DNA from: Galaxea fascicularis
Lineage: Eukaryota; Cnidaria; Anthozoa; Scleractinia; Euphylliidae
DNA: 64,000 bases
Assembly: GCA_948470475.1 (NCBI GenBank)
Contig: OX419336.1
Span: 860,001-924,000, forward strand
Reading direction: 5' to 3'
Shown here piece by piece: positions 40,073 to 52,421 of the stretch. Made by a program: the position numbers and the translations under genes. Position 1 is the first letter of the stretch; each line of letters opens with the position of its first letter. The notes under the pieces were generated by a model that was not told the DNA's origin, did not search any database, and worked only from the letters and a program-made list of their open reading frames with translations.

Positions 40073-40213
40073 CACATGGTACAAAAAACACCTTGCTGGA
40101 GAGCAAATTGTGTATTGGGACATCAAAACAAAGAAAATTTAAATGAAGTTGCTTTGTTTCGGATGTCAGGGGTGAGACTTTGCTCTCCAGCAAGGTTTTT
40201 TTTGTACCATGTG
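40073..40213. mobile_element. 141-bp foldback MITE
   Basis: The outer arms CACATGGTACAAAAAACACC then TTGCTGGAGAGCAAA are mirrored by TTTGCTCTCCAGCAAGG then TTTTTTTTGTACCATGTG, about 34 bp each with an indel in the A tract. No clear target duplication was seen. Confidence 0.7.
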
Positions 40214-41146
40214 TTCACTAACTGCAAAGGGCCTATTGCTGAGGAAGTTCGAGCTGTGGTGTGGTTCAAAATAAAGTGAATGGCTGCCAAGGCCAGGTAA
40301 GGAGCGTCTGCCGTTTCATCGATAGCTTTGCGTCGTACAACACAATTGTGTCCAGATATAATGGAGAACGCGGTAGATCAGAGGCAGTTTTAAGTGAGAC
40401 ACGACACAATGCCAGTTTTCTTGCTCATTTCGTCCATTTAATGTTCCAGTGTGTTTTTGTCCAGGGGCACTGGGCCGTGTCAAATCGCACTTTCATCCTG
40501 TCCCTCTAAGTGAAGAAGCACACTTGATGAGGGATCCAGGTGATCGTCGTAATTGGGCATCTTAACCAACAAAGAACATGACCTTCGCGTCAGAATCGTC
40601 CCTTTGATTGGCGGAGATTGTTCGAAGTATTCCGTCCCCTGAGGCGTACTTCTTAAGACACGCATTTCTTTTTTCAAGTCACGTTGGTTTTTCACGACCT
40701 CACGTTTCCTTCAAGAAGACCGCGAAAACAGGGCCCCAAGGATACTTGGGAAACTGAACAAACGATAGTTTCTGATATTGAAAATCGATATCACTTTCTC
40801 TTTTGGATTTAAACCATTCTTGGTTTCATTGGTGTTAACCAAATGACTCATGCACAGAGACATCTTAGATAAAGGTTACTTTAGCAAATGTTACATTTTC
40901 AGTCGCTTATTTGCATTTATATCGAGAACTGCTTGAGTTGATTTTGTAACGAAAACCACTTTAAAACGTCCAATCAACGTAAAGAAAAAGCCCCACGCTT
41001 TTATCGCCATTATCTAAGCATAATTACAAAACTTTAAATATCTAATAGGTGGTTCACGTGCCGGCCACATGAGTCTTCAAACGGATTTAAGGACATTCGA
41101 CAATCTTGTAATTATTGGAGACTGCAAAGGTTCCGAATATGCTACT
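40214..41146. other. gene-free stretch
   Basis: Nothing convincing: no long open frame, domain or clear repeat. Confidence 0.35.
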
Positions 41147-42313
41147 GGGGGGGGGGGGGGGGGGGGCTGAATAGGTTCGCGGATCGACGGATTTGGCTAA
41201 AAAACTTTGCTCGGTTTTCGGATTTTGAGGATATATTTTATGGATTGGCGGATTTTAAAAGTTCAGTGGATCACGGATTTCTTCAATCTTTCAGCATGGA
41301 TTATGGATTTTGTTTGTTTTGAAGTATGGATCGTAGATTAGACATTTTTTTTGGTTTTTACTATAAACTAGTAAATAGCACACAGCAACAGATCTGGTTT
41401 TGTCTGATAACACAGACGTCATCAGGGTTTTAACAAAACTGATAAAAGAACTATTTTTACACTAATGGTTTGCACTACTTCTTTTATCATTCTTGTAAAA
41501 GTCTCTGATAAGTCTCAGTGAAGAAGGTTCCTCATCCTCCTTGAAAATGCTGATAACAGAGCTCTCAAGTCTCACGCATTGAGCGCGAAACTCATGCAAA
41601 CGAATGCAATTTTACGCTCTCACGCTGAAACTAATATTTCTCACGCATTTAAGGTTTTTTATTTAAACATTTCATTTTGAGGTAAAAATAATGCTGTTTA
41701 AGTACAGTAACTACCTCATGGAAGATCATTCTGTAAATACGTGGACTCTCTTGATATTAGTCCAATAAATATCCTCAAATAACCATTGTTTCAACGAAAA
41801 CCGCTGGTTAGTAACTTGGTTCTGGTCATTGCTGTCCAAGATCTAAACAGTTAACTTTTGATGGGCCACTTTTCCTCTCAGAATAAAGGAAAACACGTCT
41901 TAGCTACTTTATATATTTCAAAATTTCTGGGGGAGTGTACCCCCAGACCCCCCCTCCTCCCAGAAAGGCGATGCCTTCAGCGTCACAATACATGAGGGCT
42001 ACGCCGTAAAAAATTTCGCTCTTTCGCAACAAATCAGCTAGAGAGCTCTGTGACACGATCTGCGCCTGTGTGCTGCTCACTAGTTTTTAATAAAAAAAAA
42101 AAAACATTTAAAAAGTAATAATAATGAAATATAATCAATTTCAAAAATAAAATTTAAGACATGTTTATTTAACGTCAGTTATATGTATGTTCTAAGGTGT
42201 TAACGTCTCTAACAGTTCTGCAGATTCGGATTTACGAAAAAATATCTGCGGATTGGCGGATTTTCATAAAAATTGACACGGATCGACAGATTTGCAGACC
42301 CCTATTCACCCCC
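41147..42313. mobile_element. possible element bounded by G-tract/GAATAGG ends
   Basis: The left end is a run of 20 G (41147-41166) followed by CTGAATAGG. The right end near 42292-42313 reads CCCCTATTCACCCCCC, an inverted match of about 15 bp. Both ends are followed inward by repeats of GGATCGACGGATT and GGATTGGCGGATTTT type. The middle (41500-42080) looks like a second, unrelated repeat with CCCCCAGACCCCCCC. The unit may be composite. Confidence 0.35.
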
Positions 42314-44840
42314 CTCCTACTGCGGTGCTCCGATCACTCATCAATCAAAGAAAACCGTGCATGTATCCATTCACCCGAAAACAAACCATCGAGTGAAACT
42401 TTTACTGCGGCAAGTGATCCCAGGAAAGCTTAGTACTTGGATGGGAATGGTTTCAGTCTAAAATAAGTTGGATGAATTAAACATATACAGTGTAATACTC
42501 AAACGACTTATTGTTTTGCAAAACGCAGCAAAATAAAAATCTGTAATTTGCAAAATAAATTTCTAAAGTTACTGAGTTGGGAAATGAAAATATAGTTCAG
42601 AATTGGCGATCATTGTTTTGTAAAGAAAAGGCAAGAAAATTAAATTAGCGCGACAAGGATCAAGTAAAATAGTAAAACAAACTGAAATGCCAACAATGCA
42701 AGAAGAAAATCCTGATAAAAACGGAATTGAACTTGCTTGCGGGAATAGCTCCCGTAATTACGCTATATTAGCTTATATTGTGGGCATTTTCGTATGAGTT
42801 TTGTAACAGCGGTCTGCTAGGCTCATGACATACGTTTCGATTATTCTGTCAGCCGAACGGTTCCCCTCTGCATTAATATATCTGAAATCTAAGGGTCTTG
42901 TCTTCCATAATTTAAACGTTAGTTCAAAAAAGGAAGCTATCAGTAAAGCCCGACTTGCCAAATGTCATGTTTATTGACAGTGACAATTAACAGCGATTCA
43001 ATCGAAGAAAGTTTTCATCGAAGATGTTCAGTGATAGGCATAGCCGGTCAGTTTAACTTATTTCCTGCCCTTTTTTGAATATGAAAAAACGTATCATTCA
43101 GAATATTCTTAACGCCTATAAACTCTTTTCAGTTCTTTAGCACCAAAATAATTTGCCGAGATAAAAATACGTCCAGCTAATAGCATGTCGTCTGTTTTCG
43201 GCCGGAAATGGAAATACTTCTGTATTTAACTTTAATTTTTATATTTATATTACTTAAATAATATTTCTGCATCGGGCTTTATGTCATTACCGACTCCAGT
43301 GTTCTGATTTGCATATAGTATTCAGAAGCTGTATTTCGCATGATATCTTTTGTTCGTCCCTTACTTTTACGTTTGGTGGGGCAGTTTATATACACTAATT
43401 AAGACGTACTCCGCTCAGTCCAAACCACTTTCTTCCAGTGAAGCACTGTGACAGTTTTCAAGTGCTACAGGATACTTGAAACTCTTTGCTAAATATTAAA
43501 TCGAGGGACATTCTCTTTGAAATGGACACATCAACATAGCCTGAAGTTGGTTTTTATTTGAAGCAGGCAGGTGGAGTCTGAGACCGCGACCTTTGTATCA
43601 GTGGGCACTCAGTTTTATCCGTGCGTTTTATTATTACAAGGTAAGGTACATCACAAAAAGTCATTATTCACAGTACTTCAATTTTGTCGGCTTTTCGCGC
43701 GAGTCGGTATCTACGTTTTTTTTGTTTATAACCTCAGGCTGATCGTCCCTTTCGGCTAAAACCAAATGTTTTCCCCAAACTCAGTATTGTTTCAAAAATA
43801 GTAGAAAATAAATACAAAATCAAATGGGCAACGTGTATGTTACCGTAATGAATTTAGAACCCGCAAAGTTTCATGTACTACAATTTTTGTACTTCTCTCG
43901 GCCACATGGTGGTAAAAATCTGCTCCAGAACTAAATTAATGAAATAATCTTTTGCCAGTTTGAAACCAGAAAATCAACACATCCTAATTCTTTTGTTTAT
44001 TTAAATACTATACCAGCTCGCATCGTCGCCGAAGGTTCCCGTACTTGCCAACATTGGCTCGAATTCCGTGATGATTAAGATCTGAATTGTGTGTTTCCTC
44101 TGATTGGATTTCGTATCTAGTATTTTTAGGAGCCATGGCAATCATGCTTTCCTCTTTGATAATTTCGCTATTCTCGTTGGCAACTTCAATTAAAAGTATA
44201 CCAGTGTGTAGGGAGAATTGTTAATCAAATATAAGGCTACAAAGGAAGGTCAAAATCTTTGTTTTACTGTGTATAGCGCTGGACCATAAAGCCAAACAAG
44301 TAAGGTTTCAGAAGTCGCACAAGTCAGTGTGTTAATAATATACAAAAAATAAAAGGAAATTAAAATAGTAAGAACAAAGCTTTCTCTATGGACAAAGAGA
44401 GAAAATAAAGGTCGATTGTTTCTGAAATCAGTACCTTTGTGTCTATAGTTGCCCAACACGTGATTGGTACGAGTTTGTTCTTACGGGCTAAAATGTATTT
44501 CTATTTTATTAGCACAGAAAGTATCGTCTTATTAATTAGCTCCTTATAATACTGAAAGGGTCAGTACAGCATACTACAGCAGGGTTTTTTGCTGATGTAA
44601 CAGTTGCATACTGGGGTCAGCCTGGAGCGACCTGCCGACGTTGAATCTGCTAACATGAGCCACCATTGGATAGTGTTAATAACAGGAACTTTTGCATATA
44701 CCCCACGCGGGCATTGGTGGTTTTCAACCAATAACAGTAACCTAGTGGCTTTATGATAACTACACGCCTACATCCCTGTTTTCGGTTTCCATCAACGCGG
44801 GCTTTGTTCGACCTTTCCACTTCGACGCATCCCCTTTAAT
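42314..44840. other. gene-free stretch
   Basis: A+T-rich intergenic sequence. Short open frames only. No domain or clear repeat recognised. Confidence 0.4.
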
Positions 44841-46986
44841 CTTTTCTTCGAAGGTGAGTAATGATCTCTTTTTGTGCAATCAGAAGGAATGTTTTCTTCG
44901 GAAAACCTAAACTTAAAGCGGCCTTTGGTGCTAGAAAGAACCGTTTCATCAGGAGAAGTCCTAGTGTGACTGGAAATGAAACTCATTTATTTTGATACCT
45001 GACTGCAGGAAAGGAAATTTTATTTTTTTTAGATCCGAGATAGTCCTTTTACGAATTTTATCGAGTTGATAAGGGAAGTTTGGATGAGGTCTTATAAGCT
45101 AGATTGAGCAGAGATCACAAAGACCAAGAGATAGTAGTGAGATCGAAAATGTAAATTTGTCGGCCCGGTTTCAAACAATCTAAAGTTTGAAAGCCTTGAT
45201 TCATTTTAGCGACGTTTTAGTTTAGCTTTTCACTTCGTTCCTCCATAGGGGTCTATAACAGTTCAGAAAGAGAATTACCAATGTAAATTCTATTTCTGTG
45301 TTTTTATCTTTTGCCCATTCAATATTTTGTTACCTGACAGCTAGAGGTAACAGCTAGCATTCTAACAGAGGTCTAAGCTGATCACCGCTCCGTAAGTCTC
45401 GATTGTACTTATATGCCGGACAATTTTTTATAATTTTCCCTTACTCTAAACGCTGTCATTTCTGAAAGGACACAGTGCCCATTTTGTAAATTTTTATCGT
45501 TTGATTCTTCGAATGCTAATGCAGGCAAAACAAAACTACAGGAAAAGAATAAAGTAAGCAGATAATCCGAAGTTCTAAACTTAATTGTTTTTCCTTATAT
45601 TTTATCGTGTGAGTTCGTCTTGTTGAGAGGAGATGTGTAAATTTTACCTAACTGAATTCTTGTGCTGATTGCATCACCGTTAATTTTCACACTTGCTTGC
45701 ATTTATCTATCTTTTCCCTTAATATATTAAGCACTTGTGTTTGCGCTGAAATCCCGGCTTTGTATTCTCTGAAGATGATCCTCCGGTGTACTAAAACTTC
45801 ATTCAGGTTTAGCAATACAAATTAGAATGTTTAGCGCTCCATCCTGAGTTGTTTGAACATTAATTGTTGGGTGAATTAGGCCTGATTTTGCTTACCAAAC
45901 TACCATTTCACCAGCCTTCAACACGCCATACCTCCTCAAAATACTACATCATTTAGCAGAGGCTTTAAAAGTTTTTAAATTTTTGCTGTCAAATCGTCGA
46001 AAATCTTTCATTGGCACCACACCAGTGTTATTTGCACATTTTCGCTTAGGTCCACTTGTCGTGTGGATGATGCATATAATAATAAGTCATATGTTCATTT
46101 TACTTTAAAACTTTCATTGAACGTTACAATATTACACATGAGTTACACATAATTACAATTTTACTGCTCGTTACACTCTTATGATTAATTTTATATTACT
46201 TTCACTTAGCTTATGCCTACGACCGCAATTTTCGGTTGACGTAATGTGTTTTCCTTCAGATGGAAAGTTCCAAGACAACTCCTGGTTGAAAACGTTGGGG
46301 ATTGGTCAATTTTCCGAGCCGGAATGGGGCCATAAAATTTGTAATTTTCGAACAATAAGGTCACCCGTACAGACATCTCAACGTTCTTAAGGTCTTTATT
46401 CGTCAGCTAAAAATTATTCCGTGTAAAATAAGTTAACTCTTTTCTCCATCCCTTCTTGTGGCTAAAACCAGCTTTGCAACGAGAGGAATATTGAGGATAC
46501 CTTCTCTGTTAACAGGAGAAGGATTTTAGTAGCGAAATAATTTTTCAAAGGAGGTTCATGATTTAAAAATGATGAAGTTTTAAAAATGAAGCAGTAAATT
46601 ATTTAGCATTAGCAGGGTTGAATAGCAGCCGATGCTATAAATTAATGCCGGAGAGTTCAGTCAGGGTGATGTATAGGTTCAAATCAGCGAGTAGTAGTAT
46701 TTAAAGTGGGTGGAAATCAGTTACGGCGAGGGAGGTGACTCAAGTTTACTACCTAGTCTAAAAGAAAGACGACAAAGTGTGAACTGTAGACTAATAGACA
46801 AAAATAGATTGCCTGGACATTTGATCGACTGACAGAAAAAACAAAGACACAGAAATAACAAGGGAGAAAGCCATAATCAGCAAACGAATTGAAGGTTGGA
46901 GACGATCAAAATTATGATACCAACAAAGCTGTTTATTTTCATGAATCAGTTCCATACCATGACCTGACGTGTCTTCCTTTCGGCAG
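44841..46986 (+). other. possible 5' UTR donor and intron of the 46994 receptor gene
   Basis: TCGAAGgtgagt at 44848-44859 is a strong donor. A pyrimidine-rich acceptor ending cggcag lies at 46981-46986, just before the receptor start codon. Together they would define a 2.1-kb intron in the 5' UTR. This is inferred from splice consensus only. The interval otherwise shows no gene. Confidence 0.3.
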
Positions 46987-46993
46987 GTAATAA

Positions 46994-48094
46994 ATGGAGA
47001 ACGAAGGAAATCCAAGCAATGTTACATGTTTTCATGGAGGAGAGCTTGTTGAAAGTCTTTGCTTCGACTCAGATTCCATCGCCATCAAAATAAGTCGAAT
47101 ATTTCCATATGTCTTTATCATAACTTTCTCTGTAATAGGAAATATATTGGTTGCCATGGTGGTCTGCAAAGTCCGTTCCATGCGAAAAGCAGTCAACTTC
47201 TTCATCGTAAATATGGCCATCAGCGATTTGCTCATAACTGTTGTCTATATACCTCGAGTGATAACTATTCTGCTCGCAGGCTATCAGTGGTTGTCAAGAG
47301 ATATTGCTGGACTTGTATTCTGCAAACTTGTGTATTTCATTCATGAAACTGCCCTCAGTGTGTCCATTTTTTCGGCCGTATGCATCAGCAGCGAACGATT
47401 CCTCGCGGTTGTGCGTCCGCTTAAATCATTGGCTAAGAACACTAAACCGGCTCGCTACCTTATTGCTCTGACATGGATAATATCTTTGGCAATGCGCTTT
47501 CCAATACTTCTCGCGAACCGAACTGTGGAGAGTGGCGGGAAAATTTACTGCGAATTTTGCCTGGATGGATTGTTTTGGTCGGGTTCTGCAATGATGTACC
47601 ACAAAGTTAACTTGATTGGTATGTATGCCACGCCCTTAGGCGTAATGGTCTTCTTGTATTCAGCTACAATTTTGACTCTGAGGAGACGAGATAGACCCGG
47701 AAATAGCATCGCGACTGAGGCAACACAGCCTTCTGAACTAATGAACAAGAAGGTTTCCCGAATGGTTCTTGTCGTTATCACTGCATTTCTGTTATGCTGG
47801 CTGTTATACTTTATCATTGCTGTTATGGAGGCGTACGAAGTCAGCATCCCGTGTAACGTTTTTTATATCAGACTTCTTCTTGCTCATTTTAACTGCGCCT
47901 TGACGCCGGTGCTTTATGCGATTTTTAGCGAAAACTACAGGCGTGAATATAAAAGCGTTTTGTTGGGGTGTTCATGCTTCCGCGAGATGAGGGGACGTGG
48001 GGTCACTTTCAATAGAGCGTTTGAATGCCAAGAGGACATCGCGTCACGTGTGTTGCCCAGACAGAGGGTAGAAACTGCCATAGAAATCTTGTAA
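46994..48094 (+). CDS. class A G-protein-coupled receptor, peptide-receptor-like, single exon
   Basis: A 366-residue seven-helix receptor of the plasma membrane. The ATG follows an in-frame TAA directly. N-terminus with N-glycosylation site NVT (9-11). Helix 1 carries GN (49-50), helix 2 NMAISDLL (73-80). Cys110 and Cys186 can form the usual helix 3 to loop 2 disulfide. Helix 3 ends in ERF (134-136) instead of DRY. Helix 6 has CWLL (268-271) without the usual proline, and helix 7 has TPVLY (304-308) instead of NPxxY. Cys326 and Cys328 could be palmitoylated. The overall pattern resembles invertebrate neuropeptide receptors (galanin/allatostatin type), but the ligand cannot be inferred. Intronless coding regions are common for cnidarian receptors. 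Confidence 0.9.
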   Translation: MENEGNPSNVTCFHGGELVESLCFDSDSIAIKISRIFPYVFIITFSVIGNILVAMVVCKVRSMRKAVNFFIVNMAISDLLITVVYIPRVITILLAGYQWLSRDIAGLVFCKLVYFIHETALSVSIFSAVCISSERFLAVVRPLKSLAKNTKPARYLIALTWIISLAMRFPILLANRTVESGGKIYCEFCLDGLFWSGSAMMYHKVNLIGMYATPLGVMVFLYSATILTLRRRDRPGNSIATEATQPSELMNKKVSRMVLVVITAFLLCWLLYFIIAVMEAYEVSIPCNVFYIRLLLAHFNCALTPVLYAIFSENYRREYKSVLLGCSCFREMRGRGVTFNRAFECQEDIASRVLPRQRVETAIEIL

Positions 48095-48130
48095 AGGGTG
48101 GATTGTCCGATTAATTTTAATACTCGGAGA

Positions 48131-48136
48131 AATAAA
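48131..48136 (+). terminator. poly(A) signal of the peptide-type receptor
   Basis: Canonical AATAAA 37 nt after the stop codon. Confidence 0.5.
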
Positions 48137-48689
48137 CTTTGAAAAGAGCATATCAAAATCAAACCAGACCAATCCTAGCTCCCATCCACAGATGTGCCTG
48201 AAAACGATTGTTGCATGCGAAGCAACTGAATACTAGACACTATATTAAAGCTCTGACTGAAGGTTTTAGCCTTTCTACACTCGTTACACTATGTGTGTGT
48301 GATCTGTGGGGTGTTACAAGGTACTTAAAGGGATCGTCGCTAAACAAAGAGGATTTACATTAGTGTTAGAATGAGATTTTGATGGCATCTGATCGATTCA
48401 GAGAATTTTAAATTATATATATAAATATAACGAATCCAAAAAAATTAATGGCCATCTGATACAAGTCTCCATTAATTCAGTGTTATAGCATTCAGAGCCG
48501 CAATTCGTATGAGAGGGTCTCAATGGGGTTGACCGTTAACCGTGAAATGTAAAAATAGTTAATCATTTGGGGTGGAAATAGCAAAAAAATCTCTCTTAGA
48601 TCTGGAAAAAAATTAAAAGCATTAAGCGTTATTTTGTTTTTTTGAAAAGTGGAATAGGGAGTATTCCGAGATATTTAGACCCTACTCTC

Positions 48690-48815
48690 TGATATCCTTA
48701 AAATTCCGAAAATAAGCCCCTCCAAATATAAGTCCCCCAAACGTGTGACACAAAAAACCCTCTGTTAAATAGCCCCTCCGAATATAAGCCCCCGGGGGCC
48801 TATACTTGGAAATTG
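48690..48815. repeat. repeat with AATATAAGCCCCC words
   Basis: CCCTCCAAATATAAGTCCCC near 48718 and CCCTCCGAATATAAGCCCCC near 48774 are direct repeats, followed by GGGGGCCTATACTTGG. From memory this is part of a dispersed cnidarian repeat. Confidence 0.45.
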
Positions 48816-48919
48816 CCTTCAAATACAACATTAAACAAAGCAAAAACGCTACAGGGACAAAACTTTATTTATATACCAAAGAATTACTACGTATACCAAA
48901 TGTCGATAAAGTTCACAGT

Positions 48920-49476
48920 TTATTGATGTTTCCGAAATTCATGCTTCACTCTTTGCTTGGATGTTTTCAGCCCACAGACAAAGTACTTGCAGGGAAGTTC
49001 TATTCCGCCACCCTGCACTCAAACTCCTTCTGGTGCTCCTCCCTTTTCACCTGTTATCTTTGCGACGATAGAATGAACTGTTCCATCTTTTAGCATGGGG
49101 CCTAAAATCTGTGCCAGGGTTTCCGGAATATGGCCTGCAACAGTTTCTTTTTTGTCGGTATCTTCAACTTTTGTCTTCGCCACAATAGCATTGTCACTCC
49201 TCTCCAACTTTGTACTTGTGTTCATATACATGGTCACCTTTAATCCTGGAGGTGATGCTTGCAATGCGAACCGATGCCACGCTTTTAAAACTACGCAGTA
49301 AGGAGAGTTTACTTGAATTTGCTGCAGTACTTTTTCAGTTCCATGCGTATGATTTAATAGACTTAACAGCTTTTTCACAGAGAGGGTATGGTTTATTGGG
49401 GACTCTACGAAGAGACGCACAGTTTCACAAACGTTGATCCGTCTTAGCGATAAGGAACACGGGGAGCGACAACTCT
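48920..49476 (-). pseudogene. broken ORF with HIRAN-like domain
   Basis: The minus-strand frame is open from about 49474 and contains ETVAGHIPETLAQILGPML and later GGGIELPCKYFVCGLK. This order (GHVP motif, then GGxEIPCxYxFxG) resembles HIRAN-like domains in multi-copy cnidarian ORFs. An in-frame TGA at 49019-49021 interrupts it where the family usually has Trp (a one-base change), and the frame then continues to TAA at 48920-48922. No start codon is present at the 5' end. It is most likely a fragment of a mobile or multi-copy gene. Confidence 0.45.
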
Positions 49477-50682
49477 AAGAAACGTTGTTTGAGCAGCACT
49501 ATGTGTAACTTTGAGTCCTGCCGGAAATTTGGAAGATCCTCCCGATTTTTATTTTTGTAAAATTGTCAAACTTCGCCTTTTCTCCTGCAACATCCCAGAG
49601 CTGTATCATATTTTTCACAAAAATTCCCAAATTTCCAGCTCAGCCGGATTCCCAGAAGAATTTTGTTTTTCTCCTGAAACATGCTTTCTTAGAGTTGTCA
49701 TCTCCCGAGGAATTAACGGTAGCTACAGGCTATACAATCTCTCTGGAATATGGCGTTCAACGAACTTGAACAGAAGTGGCGAAAAATACAAATAACGAGG
49801 GCAAAGATAAAATGTGCGGGAGTAATGAACACACCCACGTCTGTGTCCTATGGCGTTGGGATTTTAACTTTAATTTGAAGCTTTGAAGTGCGCCAGACTC
49901 GTTCATAAAAGTTTTTACACGGTTCTCCCTACTCCACCATTCCTTATGAGTGCCCACGCGCGAAAAGCGGAATTACGCGCGCTCTTCTACGATAACTGAA
50001 CTAACAAAATATTCACAACGCCTGACGCCAGTCAGGGAAGGGGTACTCCACATGATGGACTACACTCATCCAATCTTACATAATACGATAAGGTATACAG
50101 TGAAAGTTGGGGTCGCAAAAAGAGAAAATGTACGCAAAAACATGTAAAAGACCAAGCAGATATTCTTGCGAAATTGCGCTTGTCACCCCGGAAAAGAAGC
50201 TTTGGCTTATCCTCAAGGTAAACGAAAGGGCTTGAACTATATTGGACTAATTATATTGAAAACGCACCCCCTGCCACCATTCCCGTCTTTGTGTCAGTTC
50301 TTTCTCTTTAAAATCAGCTTGTTTCTTCCTTTTGGTAAATGGAAAACATTCACTTCACAATTATGATATAGAATAAACGTTCGTCATTGTTCAAAGGAAA
50401 AATCATTAGAGGGAGTATTTTTTAAAAGTTTTAAGCATTTTTTAGTTGTGCTCGTAAAAATAAACTGAGTCTCAGTAAAACATCTGTTGAGCTTTTCTTT
50501 TGTTTGCCATGGTAAAGAGATCGAGCCAATTTGAGGGTGAATCGTTTGACCGAGGACGCAACAGAACGACAACAGCCTGGAACTTAGGTGCAAGACCTCT
50601 TGATGACATGTGTTTTTCCAAATTGGTGGAGTTGTACGTGTATCTTTATGCAGTATGATTGCGGAAACAAAATGGCTGCAGC
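49477..50682. other. gene-free stretch between convergent receptor genes
   Basis: It should contain the 3' UTR of the minus-strand receptor ending at 50683. No canonical poly(A) signal is obvious for it. Nothing else convincing. Confidence 0.4.
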
Positions 50683-52421
50683 TCAAACAAAGGCCGGCTT
50701 TTCCCATGAGCGGTAACCATTCATCTCTTTGTAGGAAGCATATGACTTAAGTGAGCTACTTTCTTTCCGCGAATTCGCTCCTCTAAAAGAGTTTCCCCTC
50801 GCTGAGCGAAGGGAAGTCATCTCACTATAGAACGACCGCTCCAGAGCCATGTCTTGCCGATGGACTCCAGGGACAAAAAAGCATGAGAACGCAAGAAGCT
50901 TCTTGAAAGCTGTTTGGAAGTCTTTGTTCATACAGGCGTAAATGATTGGGTTCAGCACACTGTTGACGTAATGCAGCCACTTCGCAGCAAGAACCGACTC
51001 TTTGGGGAGGGGCCGGCAACTTTCGCACAGAGCGTAAATTAGGTTCAAAATAAAGAAAGGCGCCCAACAAACAACGAAAGCACCAATGACTGCCGCCACT
51101 GTCTTAGCGGCCTTTAGTTCTTTGGACAGAAGAAATCTCTTGGGGCTTCCGTGAACGGTGAGAATCATTTTCTTAATTTGGTGGCGAGCGGCCTTAAACA
51201 TTTTCATGTAACATGCTAACATGACGATTAACGGAACGAAAAAACACGACACGCTGACTGTCAGCTCATAAGCCGGTGGAGGCACCGACCAAATGATAAG
51301 CTTAAGCAAAGCCATGAAAATCGAGAACAACCATATGGAGAAGATGGCCAATAATACCTTAGAAGTCGTCATCTTGTCGTGATACGTAAGGGGTGAAGAG
51401 ATGCAAATGTATCGCTCAAGACTGATGAAGCAGAGGTGAAGGATAGAGGCTACTCCACAGAGGATGTCAACACAGCTCCAGACCTGACATAAATAGAATG
51501 AATAGTTGAACTATACTGCAAAAGACAAAACAAAAAAGCTGTGCTGGAGTGGAAGACTGTCAATCATAAAACGTTAGATGCCAAGTAGGTGCCATGTTCA
51601 GTGTTGGTAGTGGTCAGAAAACAAGATGAATTTTTTTGCTTCAGTAAATGTGGGATCGCGACACGTATGAAAAGAATAGTGCGCGTATTCGTAGTGTTTC
51701 CCTCAAATCCCTTGCGTGTTAGGTGAATCATCACACAAATAATTTATAAGTCATTTTAAATGGTGGTCATGATTGTCAATTAAATTCCTTTCAGTAAAAA
51801 TTTGATTTTGAAAACTGTGTAAGCATTCGTGTGAATAGAGTATTTACTTTTCGCGATCAAGGCCCATGGCCGGGTTGATTTGTAATGGGCATCCTGCGTA
51901 CTGCCAGGATCAGCAGTTTTTTTCAAAAGGGACCTGTGTGAGAAAGAAAGGGTACACTTTTAGCCCCAACCATGAAATGAGCTCATCATAATGAAGAACA
52001 AGGGGACAAGTCTCAATCTTTGCCTGGCGGGATTATAGCCTATAGTACGGGGGTCCGTTCCAGAGAAATGACGGAGGCCAGTTTTTTGAACTGAGATTAA
52101 ACTATAGGAGGAAAGGTTCTCAACCTGCTGTATCCATGAATCAAACATCCACTTGGGCCCAGTGATGAGATAAGCAAACCAAACTGGCATAGACACTGTG
52201 GCCACAAGAATATCAGCAACGGCGAGAGACACTATGAAGTAGTTTGTCATCGTGCGAAGTTTTTGAAACACCCCGAATGCAATGACGACCAAAAAATTCC
52301 CGAAAAGAGCCATGATGATGATTATGACAAGGAAAGTCGTGGAAATTAGAATGGTCTTGTTGTCAAATTTCTCCTCCATTGCTGTTCCGTTGCTTCCTGT
52401 TGTTGGTGCGGAGGTAGTCAT
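50683..52421 (-). CDS. class A G-protein-coupled receptor, aminergic-like, two coding exons
   Basis: Exon 1 is 52421-52125, exon 2 is 51483-50683. The intron is gttgag...gtcag, phase 0. The product has 365 residues. N-glycosylation sites NGT (11-13) and NKT (21-23). Helix 2 LAVAD (66-70). Helix 3 reads VDILCGVASILHLC with Asp105 at the amine-binding position 3.32, then ERY (122-124). CWAP (238-241) and NPIIY (277-281) are canonical. The helix 3 region aligns without gaps to serotonin/adrenergic-type receptors, which supports the splice. However, Gln98 replaces the conserved helix 3 cysteine, and the short second extracellular loop (about 160-172) has no cysteine. The start was chosen at MTTSAP because an acceptor (tatatttcag) ends at 52429; an in-frame ATG at 52514 is the alternative. 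The ligand is unknown. Confidence 0.88.

Noticed and set aside
39807..40193. 128-codon frame on the minus strand
   Set aside because: It overlaps the foldback at 40073-40213 and shows no domain. It could be a degenerate repeat ORF but cannot be supported.
42773..42961. 62-codon minus-strand frame with hydrophobic start
   Set aside because: It begins at a non-ATG codon, has a stop just upstream and no credible acceptor.
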